Shown in pieces: positions 56,020-64,000 of a stretch of DNA of 64,000 nt. The stretch lies in assembly GCA_021018815.1 (NCBI GenBank), contig JAITYX010000009.1, forward strand, positions 8,372,501-8,436,500, read 5' to 3'. The translations under genes and the position numbers were made by a program. Numbering within the stretch: position 1 is the first letter of the stretch; each line of letters starts with the position of its first letter. The notes under the pieces are model-generated. The model ran no database searches. It was not told the origin of the DNA and was given only the letters and a program-made list of their open reading frames with translations. The DNA is from Talinum fruticosum (lineage: Eukaryota; Streptophyta; Magnoliopsida; Caryophyllales; Talinaceae).

Positions 56020-57962
56020 CACTCATCCTCTTCCTCTTCCTCATCCTCTTCCTCTTCCTCTTCCTCTTCCTCTTCCTCTTCCTGTTGTGGTTCCGGTGGT
56101 CGACGGTGCGATCCGGATGCTTGCTGAGACTGCGAAATTCATTCATACGTGCTATTGGCTCAGCGAGCCGTCGACCTGTGCCTTCGGATGCCGATTTTGT
56201 ACGTCAAGCAGCTGGCAATGCTCAATCCAGTGATGTACCTCAGAATTTAAATTATGCCTTTGTTGCTCTCCATTCCGAGTCATCCGTAGTAGAAGTTTTC
56301 GGTGATTTGAAGGACATTGTTGGTTTCAAGTTTGTAGCCTCGGATCCAAATCCATAAATGCGACCTTTCTTGTTCGCATTTGCTTTGACCCACAACTCTT
56401 GTTGTGAAGGGGTGGATACATGATCCTCGGAAGAGTTGGGGTCATCATTGGAAGTTTGAGTGGGTTGAGTGTTTTGCAACTCTTCCCACTCTTTTTGAAA
56501 CTTCTCCTGAATATAATATAAATATTTTAGGCATGTAAATATAACGAGTTGTTAACGAAAACAATAGATAGAAAATTATGCGGAATTCATATATACGATT
56601 ACTCACGTAAATGGCCTTGGATTTTTTGTCCACCCATTCGTCCTTTTTTGTTTTGTGCGTGCGTGCAAATAGTTGGGTCGGTAGAGGCTGAACTCCTTTA
56701 AGCTCCTTCATCTAAAATTCAAAACAAGTTAGTAGAGAATCAATTCACAAATATGAACATGTTAACGGTTGCATGCGTAATCAATAAGAAAGGGGTACGT
56801 ACAAATCGCCGCTTATGCTCCGTCATAGGGATTGAGCCACACGTATGGAGTGATGAACCAAGTCCCCACGATCGGCATGACGGTTTTTCGAGCTTGCTCG
56901 CAGAACTTCTTGTACTCGGCGGTTTCCCAATATTCGAGCAACTCGCGCCGGTAGTTGTCACCCAACCATTTCGGCTTCTTCTTAGTTTTCCTCGCCTTGA
57001 GCATGAAGTCCTTCAAGCGATCATTGCCTTTCTTTTCAAAATTTCTTCGATTTGGACTTCATGGGTTGGGGACCACGTGAAAAATTTCTATATAAATAAA
57101 AACGTCGTTTATACGTTATGAAATTAAAATATAATGCTCGAACATGCACAATAAGTGATTGTGTTATTTGAACTGGAGAAAACTAATGATGTGTCATTAC
57201 CTTGAACTCGAGAAAACCATTGATCACGTTGTGATCGAGGGACTTTACCCCATGTAGGCCAAGCTCCATCGTATTTGCTTTGGAAGATGTGGGAAATCGT
57301 ACCCACAACTTTGTCAATGGGGTAGAACCTTATCAATTCAACATATAAAATAGTTAGTCCTCCTAATAACTAATATGCTTATTTTATTTTATTATTTATT
57401 ATCACACTCACCCTTCACCATCCGGCTCAATTCGGATTTTTCTCATGCTGCTAGCGCTACTTGATTGAAGACAAGGATCCTCGTTCCCGATATCAGTTGG
57501 TCCTTCATTTGTAGGCATTTGTGGTGGCCGTTGTTCGGAACCAACGTGGATGCGTGGTACATTATTTGTACCATATTGTTGATATGTATATGTACTTGAA
57601 CGGGTTTGAGTACATATGGGGTTGCTTGAGAATATGGAGGGTTTAGAAAGAAAGGCCCACCCGAGTGGGTTTTGCATGTGTGGGACATTTGGGAGTTGGA
57701 AAAAGGGAGGGTTGGGAATAAATGACCCCCCAATGGAGTTTGGTTGTGAGGGAGTGTGGAGATAGTGTTCCACCGGCAGAAGTTTGAAGGTTACGAGGGT
57801 TTTGAGAGGGGGTAGAAGTGCTGACATCATTACCTTCCCCATCGGTAGAGGTGTTTCTAGCCCTTCCCGAGTAGCTGATCTTTTGGTTACGCCTCTACCT
57901 CTCTCCATTTTTCCGTACATAAACAAGTAATTCACAATATTAGTAAACATCCAACGGTTCAA
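56020..57962 (-). pseudogene. Transposase_24 / Ptta-type second protein of the CACTA element
   Basis: Plant CACTA elements carry a second gene besides the transposase; this one resembles PF03004. Minus strand: MERGRGVTKRSATREG start near 57,908, a Pro/Asn/Ser-rich region to 57,408, RFYPIDKVVGTISHIFQ and WPTWGKVPRSQRDQWFSRVQ (57,335-57,205), FMLKARKTKKKPKWLGD, RELLEYWETAEYKKFCEQAR (57,005-56,885), SLHTCGSIPMTEHKRRF in a shifted frame, QLFARTHKTKKDEWVDKK (56,680-56,625), and KKGRIYGFGSEA (56,370-56,335). It ends in a Glu-rich GAAGAG repeat near 56,025-56,085. Gaps may be introns; at least two frameshifts. Confidence 0.82.
56025..56086. repeat. (CCTCTT)n microsatellite
   Basis: CTTCCT/TCATCC hexamers, about ten units. 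In one minus frame it gives a Glu/Asp run followed by a stop, fitting an acidic C-terminus of the second CACTA protein. Confidence 0.85.
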
Positions 57963-58157
57963 GTGATTTCATATAGAACAACATACAAACAATAGTAAAC
58001 ATATGCACATGTAAGAGCGTTAGATATAAATCGAAGCATGTGAATAAAGTACGCTTCAATGGTTTCACCTTCGAGTACATTAAAAAGAATTCATTCGATT
58101 ACAACATAAATGAAAGTTGTACAATAAAAAACAAACCCAACAAAAGCACATTATCAA

Positions 58158-61100
58158 CTACTCATCATCCTCATCATCAATCTTATCGTCATCTTCTTCA
58201 CTATCATCTTCGGCGTCATTGAATAGGGTATGTTCTTCTTCATCATCGGTGATATTGTCATCATCCCATTCCCCTTCTTCATCTTCTTCACCTTCCTCTT
58301 CTTCACCAACATCCTCATTCTCATCTTCTCGGTTTAAAATAAAATCATCAACTAATTCTTCTGCGGAGCTTGAGTTATCAACCAAAGTTTACGGCAAAGT
58401 TTCTATTATTGGATCGATCTGTACCCATACTATCCTCTTGGAATGCACGGGGAATAGTATATTGGTCATCAACTCGGCCCTTGGTTTTGATGCCACAACG
58501 ACGAACCAATTCAGTTTTTCTCTAGGGACCCCTTGTGGATATGACATATAATACACCTGAGTTGCGGTGCTAGCAAATATGAAAGGATCGTACTTACGAT
58601 ACCGCCTTGTACGATGCACTTCGACATACGAACTAAATTTATGGCACCGAGTTCCCGAGGACGACTAGGGTCAAACCAATCGCATTTAAACAACACACAC
58701 CTTTTTATTGGTTCACCCACATATTCAACTTCAACAACCTCTTGCAAGATGCCGTAGTAATTATTTTCAACATTTCCTCCATCGGTTCCTTTCACACGGA
58801 CACCACAATTGAAGGTCATTCTCCCTTCATTTCGAGCCTTAGTATGAAATAACATTCCATTCACCGTGTACGCTATCCATGTTTTCACTCTTTTTAAAGG
58901 ACCTTGAGCTAGTTGCATCAAATAAACATGCTTTTCATCATGATATACTTGATAACAATGAATCTGTGTCAATAACATAGTGTTTGTTTAGTTTATTACA
59001 ATGGAACATCCGATACTAATAAAGTTGTGGCACGAGTAATAAGTAACAACATATGGTACTCACAGCTCCGTTGAACCACTCTTCGAACTCACTTTCCACC
59101 ATTGCATCAATTGCAGCATCACTAACATCACCATACATAGCTCGTTTTTGGTGTTCGAATAGGCTGAGTTCAAAGATTTTATTAAGATGACATCATCGTT
59201 CTGAATTAAACTATAAAATTATTGAAACGAGTGTTCATTAGACAAGATAAACTCACTCAAGGTAAGGTTTAACTTCGGCACAGTTCGAGTAAAACATGCG
59301 GATGTGCGGCCGTCTTTTCCTTATCATCAAGGAAACGCGGATCGCACTTCCCAATTGGAGCACCTTCCGGTATGAATACCGAAAGAGTAGGATTGTGGTT
59401 TGGAACTTGGCAGTACTCATTTCGTCGACTTCTAGTGCGCATACAAGGCACGTTAGAGCCGAAATAGTAAGAGGCAAAATGTGTTTCTTCAAATCGGGCG
59501 TACTTTTCAGCGATACTCCCTTCAGGCTTCGATTTGTTTCCTATGGATCTTTTCAATCGGCCAAAGAACCTCTCAAATGGATACATCCACCGATACTCGT
59601 ACCGGACCACCCAATTTTGCTTCCTCCGCTAAATGAACCGGCAGGTGTTCCATCACATTGAAGAACCCAGGAGAAAATATTGTTTCCAATTTACAAAGGG
59701 TTATTGAAATATTTCGATGCATTTGCTCTAACTCCGCATCCCAGTAAAACAGATGAGCAAAGGTTCTTGAAGAACTCACTAATTTCAATGAGAGGCGCTA
59801 AAACCTCGTCAGGAGTGCACTAAATGCTATTGGAAGAAGGCTCTCCATGAAAACATGACAATCATGACTTTTCATGCTATGGAACTTAGTGGAGTTTGGG
59901 TCGACAAGGTATGAAATGTTAGAGCAGTAATCATCCGGCATTTTCAACTCCCTTGCCCATTCACATATTGCCCTCTTACGCTCTAATGTTAACACATATT
60001 TTGCCTTCGGTTTGAGAAGTTTACCGATGATTGCATGCTTTAAATTCAACTCTACACGATCACACAACTCTTCCAAATCCATTCTTGCCTTGATGTCATC
60101 CTTTGATTTACCAGGAATATCCATAACGAGTGTTAATTATATTCTCAAAAAGTTCTTCTCAATGTGCATAACATCTAAGTTATGGCGGAGCAATTGATCT
60201 TTCCAATATGGCAGCTCCCAAAATATGCTTTGTTTTGTCCAATTATGATCCTTCTTAAACCCCGAAATGTTAAATTCCTGCGCTTACATTACTTTGGGAA
60301 AGTTTTCAACCTATTGTTTTATTTCTTCCCCTGTATAACGACGAGGAGGACCCGAATGTACGGTTTTTCCTTTTGTAAACGATGTGCTCGTTCCTTCGAA
60401 ACGCGTGACTTCGGGGCAAAACCGCCGATGAAAATCAAACCATGAAAATTTTCGGCCATTTCTAAGTTTAAATGCTTTTTTTGATTCATACATACCGGGC
60501 ATGACATGGCACCATGCGTACTCCATCCGAGATAACATACCATAGGCCGGAAAATCATTAATGGTCCACATTAACGCAGCCTTCATGAGAAAGTTCTCAC
60601 CTTTAGAAATATCATATGTTTCAACACCATCTTCCCATAGTGTTTTGAACTCATCAATGAGAGGTCTGCAAGTACACATCAATTTTATTTTTCGGATTCC
60701 TCGGCCTGGTATGATACATGTCAAGAACATATAAGGCGTCGTCATGCATAACTCGGTGGTAGATTATATGGCGTAACTACGATCGGCCGGATTGAATAAG
60801 ACCTTGCGGAGTTGGCTGAATGGATTAAACCCATCCGCGCACAAACCAAGTCTTATGTTTCTAGGTTCGATAGCAAATTCGGGGTGAACTCTATCAAAAT
60901 GTTTCCATGCTTCACCATCCGAAGGATGACAGAGGACACCATCTTCTCTTACATTCTCATAATGCCATCTCATGTGTTCTGCCGTGGTTTTTGAAGCAAA
61001 CAAGCGTTGAAGTCCGGGTATTAACGGCAAGTAATGCATCCTTGCAAATGGAGTTCTTTGACTTTTGCCATGTCTTTCCGTTTGACGCTTCCATCTCGCA

Positions 61101-61862
61101 TGACCACAAAACTTGCATGAATCAAGGTCACTTGTCCTCTTTGTAGAACAACATGCAACCTTGTCGACAACAATCAATTTTTGAACATCCATCCCAAGAT
61201 TTTTAATGACCTTCTTTGCATGGTGAATGTCACGAGGAACTCGGTTATCAGGCGGACAAATCTCCTTCATAAGTTGAGCAATTTCATTAAAGCAATTTTG
61301 AGGCATGTTGTAGTCGGACTTAATGCTCAACATTCTAACGAGTGGCGAGCAGCTCGAGTGTGAGTTTCATTTCCCGCCCACAAAGGTCGTTGCGCAGCCT
61401 CAACCATATTAAAGAAACTTTGGGCATGGGTATTTGGAGGCTCACTTGTGGAGTTTTGATTTGGGATCATAGCATTCGTGACCATATCATTCATACGGTC
61501 GATATTTGTTTCGACATCGTCGTAGTTCATATGATTGGCGCCACTGTCGTCGTTGAATACGTTAGAAACCATTGTTTGCTCCTCATGTAAATGACGATCT
61601 ATTTCTCCATGACTAGTCCAATACCAATAGTTTGGAAGAAAACCATATTGATAGAGGTGCAACTTAACTTCATCGGGATCCTTATACTTCCGATTTACGC
61701 ATTTGCGACATGGACACCTATATTGTTGATTATGCACAAATTCGATTGGCTTCTAGCATGTGCATCAAACTCCTCAACCCCGTCTAAAAACTCTTGTCTA
61801 TACCCAACTCTACCGGGTAATAACCTACGATACATCCATCTACGATGTGTAGGCCCGTCCAT
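58158..61862 (-). pseudogene. TNPD-like CACTA transposase (Tnp2), several frameshifts
   Basis: Would cut and join the element ends. From ATG 61,862: MDGPTHRRWMYRRLLPGR and, after a 1-bp shift near 61,745, YRCPCRKCVN (transposase-associated domain). Transposase_21 follows: GHARW, PLIPGLQRLFAS, MRWHYENVREDGVLCHPSDG, EPRNIRLGLCADGFNPFS, WTINDFPAYGML, GWSTHGAMSCPVC (shifted), RNGRKFSWFDFHRRF, SILWELPYWKDQLL, RHNLDVMHIEKN (about 60,130-60,250). DUF4218: LEELCDRVELNL, MKSHDCHVFMESLLPIAF, FNVMEHLPVHLAEEAKLGGPV, YRWMYPFERFFGRLKR. DUF4216: NNYYGILQEVVEVEYVG, VLFKCDWFDP. The tail (58,385-58,158) is almost wholly Asp/Glu, ending at stop 58,158-58,160. Confidence 0.92.
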
Positions 61863-62239
61863 ATATATTCTGATTGAAATTTAACAATTTATTACATTAT
61901 TAGTTAAAAATACCAACACATGGAGATGGTATATGATTACATATTTTCTATAACGAACATAATCTATATATAACCATTATGCATCTATAAATTTTTTTAA
62001 TATACATAGATTTCTATAATTTTTATATTTTACTCTTCAATATTTATTTCATAATTAAAGTAATCATACCTAATTAGCATAAATGAACTCATATACATAT
62101 AATTACACTAATCATACGAGTAAAGCAATCATACCTATAAGCATACCTAATTAGCGTCAAGAACCTCACACAAATAAACAACAAACAATTACGCATATAT
62201 AAATCAAAAACACCATTTCCCTCAACTTCAACAATAATG
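61863..62239. other. AT-rich 5' flank of the transposase gene
   Basis: No gene seen. Very AT-rich with repeated ATACCTA-TTAGC(A/G)T segments. Probably promoter or first intron of the transposase gene. Confidence 0.4.
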
Positions 62240-62758
62240 TCCCACATATCCTACACAATTGCACATTTGTCTATTCAAATTCATCCACAAACAACATTAA
62301 TTTCCACCAAATTACATATATTCGTCAATTTCGACTTACATTTTTTAAACCCTAAATTTAACTTCAATAACATTTAATCCATAAAGAACCAAATTGCACA
62401 GTTTTCTATTCAAATTCATCTACAAACAACATTAATTTCCACTAAATTACATATATACGTTACTTTCAAGTTACAATGTTCAAAACCCTAAATTTAACTT
62501 CCATAACATTTACTCCACAAACAACACAATTGCACATTTTTCTTCTCAAATTCATTCACAAACAACATTAATTCCCAATAATGTATATTCGTCAATTCCA
62601 AGTTATATTTTGTAAAACCCTAAATTAAACTTCAATAACATTTACTCCTTAAACAACACAATTTCACAATTTTCTTCTCAAATTCATTCACAAACATCAT
62701 TAATTTCCCACAAATTACATATATTCATCAATTTCAATATCAATTTTGTAAAACCATA
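62240..62758. repeat. ~135-bp tandem repeat inside the CACTA element
   Basis: ACAACATTAATTTCC (or a close variant) recurs at 62,291, 62,426, 62,562 and 62,694, spacings 135, 136 and 132 bp. Each unit also contains AAATTACATATATTCGTCAA and AACCCTAAATT-AACTTC. About 3.7 units upstream of the transposase gene. Confidence 0.85.
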
Positions 62759-63120
62759 AATCTACAAAAATCAACACAAAAATACCTCCAATGTATGGGC
62801 GGCACCTGGCGGCGGCACGAGCTGCGACGGCGAGCTCGAGCGTGACCCGCAGCAGCGGCGGTTGGTCGGCGGCGTCCTCCACCCGAGCGGCAGCGGCGCG
62901 AGTGCGAGGTCGGGCGAAACGAAGCCGAGAGCGGTGGTGTTTCGGCCTTCGGGGTCCCGAACTTGCGGCGGCGGGAGGCGGCGGCAACGAGCGACGGCGG
63001 CGTGCCTCGTCGCCGGCGGTAGCGGCCGATGGCGGTGGTGTCGCGGCTGATTGCTCTCGCTCTCGGTCTCGGTCTCGGTCTCGGTCTCGCTCTCGCTCTC
63101 GCTCTCTCTGGTTTGCGAAA
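62759..63120. other. GC-rich block near the right end of the CACTA element
   Basis: An abrupt GC-rich stretch (GGCGGCGGCACGAGCTGCGACGG and similar) in an AT-rich element. Minus strand is open from 62,987 to 62,715 (start MPPPPAAASSGPRRPKHH), plus strand from 62,791; both are low-complexity Ala/Arg. No domain recognised. Could be 5' leader of the transposase gene, or a captured host fragment; I cannot tell. Confidence 0.5.
63055..63108. repeat. (CTCGGT/CTCGCT)n hexamer microsatellite
   Basis: CTCGGT four or five times then CTCGCT about four times, within the GC-rich block. On the plus strand it reads as an Arg-Ser dipeptide run. Confidence 0.85.
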
Positions 63121-63147
63121 TCCGAGCGGCCGGTGCCGGTTACGGAT

Positions 63148-63518
63148 TTATTCGTAATTAGCGACGGAACAGTCCGTCGTTGTTCCGTCGCTAATTACAA
63201 AATTGTCATTAGCGATGGCATAGCGACGGAATATTCCGTCGCTAATAAGTACTGATTAATTTTTTCCCCTTTCAAGGATTTTGTACTATACGAATTCCGC
63301 CGACGGAGTAGCGACGGAACATTCCGTCAGCTGAATCAATTCAGCGACGGAACGTTCCGTCGCCGAGCCGTCGTGAGAACAAAACAGCGACGGAAGTTAC
63401 TTTCCGTCGCTAAATCCGTCGTTGTATGTTGCGAGTGGCATTTTTGTCGGTTCCGTCGCTGATTCCGTCGCTATCCGGCGACAGATTTCTTTCCGTCGCT
63501 ATTTCCGTCGCTATTTTA
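63148..63518. repeat. Right subterminal repeat array of the CACTA element
   Basis: By hand about 5 GCGACGG and 8 CCGTCGC in 370 bp, the reverse bias of the left array, as expected for arrays pointing inward. Several adjacent inverted pairs (GACGGAAcgTTCCGTC) could form hairpins. Confidence 0.9.
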
Positions 63519-63534
63519 AAGTTTTGTAGTAGTG

Positions 63535-64000
63535 CATTTGAATAACCTACAAAAGCAAACCACATTGGTTCTCAAAGTATCAAATACTTTGGTCCAACAT
63601 TAGGCATAGATAATAATTAAATCGGAGAAATTAAGTGTTTAATTTTCCTTGGCCTCAAACAATGGAAATTTTTGAGTTTAATATTCAATATACTCAAATT
63701 CCATCTTCGATCAATCCTAAACATGATCAAGTTAAAAGAGTAGAACATGAGAGTATAAGTACTTGATCCGGTCAAATAATTCTCAAGGAAATAAGTCGAC
63801 TTAGAATAGAGAATTAATGTTGTAATTCTCTTTGCGTTGAAGTACACAGATCGGTGCTCGGTATAAAAGTGTAAGAGAAATTATTTGAGCATGTCATAGT
63901 TCTAAGTGATGTCCGAGTGAGTCGAAATACAAGTGTAGGAGGTATGTAATAAGGCGCTTTCCGAGTTAGTCGAACGGAATGAAAACTTAGATAAGAGTTT
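63535..64000 (-). repeat. 5' LTR of element B, piece 3 (runs off the window)
   Basis: CATTTGAATAACCTACAAAAGC onward matches LTR6 from about 45,965 to 46,435. The LTR tip, the 5-bp duplication (expected GGACA) and the rest of LTR7 should lie beyond 64,000. Confidence 0.88.

Larger units (their letters stand above)
55360..63534 (-). mobile_element. CACTA (En/Spm) DNA transposon, 8,175 bp
   Basis: Right end, read inward, is CACTACTACAAAAC; left end is CGGTACTACAAAAC, so the first bases of the left inverted repeat have mutated. Flanked by CAT on both sides (55,357-55,359; 63,535-63,537), the 3-bp duplication typical of CACTA elements; LTR6 shows the empty site (GCCTCGTTTGAA). Both ends carry dense AGCGACGG arrays. 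Two minus-strand genes, a TNPD-like transposase and a Transposase_24-type protein, lie between. Confidence 0.95.
45057..64000 (-). mobile_element. Copia element B (family I), minus strand, interrupted by LTR5 and a CACTA transposon
   Basis: From left: 3' LTR (LTR6), polypurine tract, env-like ORF, spacer, RNase H, RT, integrase, protease, gag remnant, then a 5' LTR in three pieces (53,256-53,497; 54,856-55,359; 63,535 to beyond 64,000) separated by solo LTR5 and the CACTA element. Same gene order as element A. As in A, the primer site and N-terminal gag are missing. Inserted in LTR7 of element C. Confidence 0.9.

Noticed and set aside
56916..57121. Plus-strand open frame at 56,753-57,121
   Set aside because: Antisense to the conserved KPKWLGD / RELLEYWET block of the second CACTA protein.
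58158..58385. Separate acidic protein gene
   Set aside because: It is in line with and directly downstream of the DUF4216 part of the transposase and shares its stop, so it is the C-terminal tail, not an independent gene.
62791..63255. Plus-strand 154-residue Arg/Ser-rich protein
   Set aside because: Low-complexity frame produced by the GC-rich block and a hexamer microsatellite, running into the subterminal repeats; no domain, opposite strand to the element's genes.
1..64000. Possible tRNA, rRNA, snoRNA or organelle-derived segments
   Set aside because: I looked for tRNA-like and conserved organellar text and recognised none; a tRNAscan and organelle BLAST would be decisive.
1..64000. A novel host gene cluster or defence-type system
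   Set aside because: Every long frame I could identify belongs to retrotransposons or the CACTA element, and the remaining frames are shadows or low complexity. The unusual features are structural (arrays, nesting, repeats), not a new gene system.

Overview
The window looks like a repeat-rich, intergenic stretch of a plant nuclear genome, probably a dicot-type AT-rich genome; I do not name a species. I found no intact host gene, no rRNA or tRNA gene, no organelle insertion and nothing prokaryotic (no operon, CRISPR array or defence locus). Almost every long open frame belongs to a decayed transposable element. Three groups account for nearly all of it: (i) Ty1/copia elements of SIRE-like organisation (LTR about 1.5-1.6 kb, TGAAG...CTTCA ends, gag-pol, then an envelope-like 'Transposase_32' ORF), plus a second related copia LTR family; (ii) a Ty3/gypsy family of Tat/Ogre-like type on the minus strand (TGTAG...CTACA LTR, long leader of ~60-bp repeats, gag, protease, RT, RNase H, integrase, long 3' region); (iii) one 8.2-kb CACTA (En/Spm) DNA transposon.

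Layout. 1-13,947 (+): copia array LTR1 - gag/pol/env - LTR2 - (pol end/env only) - LTR3, three direct LTRs sharing two internal segments. 13,948-41,0xx (-): gypsy array with LTRs a, b, d and f and internal segments of different completeness between them; the copia array cuts the gag of its left-most member. The right-most gypsy copy (25,426 to about 41,010) is nearly full length but was later hit by three solo LTRs: a copia LTR at 31,859-33,474, a gypsy LTR at 34,211-35,741 and a second-family copia LTR at 37,110-38,573, each flanked by a matching or near-matching 5-bp duplication. About 41,05x-45,056 (-): the 5' half of a second-family copia element with tRNA-iMet-type primer binding site. 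45,057 to beyond 64,000 (-): another SIRE-like element inserted in that element's LTR; its own 5' LTR was then hit by a solo LTR (53,498-54,855) and by the CACTA transposon (55,360-63,534).

How the parts relate. The copia and gypsy genes would make a particle (gag), mature it (protease), copy RNA to DNA (RT/RNase H) and integrate it; the envelope-like ORF is of unknown role. The CACTA transposase (TNPD-like) and a second Transposase_24-type protein are encoded tail-inward on the minus strand between arrays of an AGCGACGG subterminal motif. Every coding region shows stops, frameshifts or lost catalytic residues, so none is expected to be active. The two most useful observations are the shared-LTR tandem arrays in two unrelated families and a conserved internal TATA box plus hydrophobic N-terminal frame upstream of the envelope-like ORF. 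All boundaries were read by eye from repeated ends and are good to a few bases where a terminal repeat or duplication is quoted, otherwise to tens of bases.
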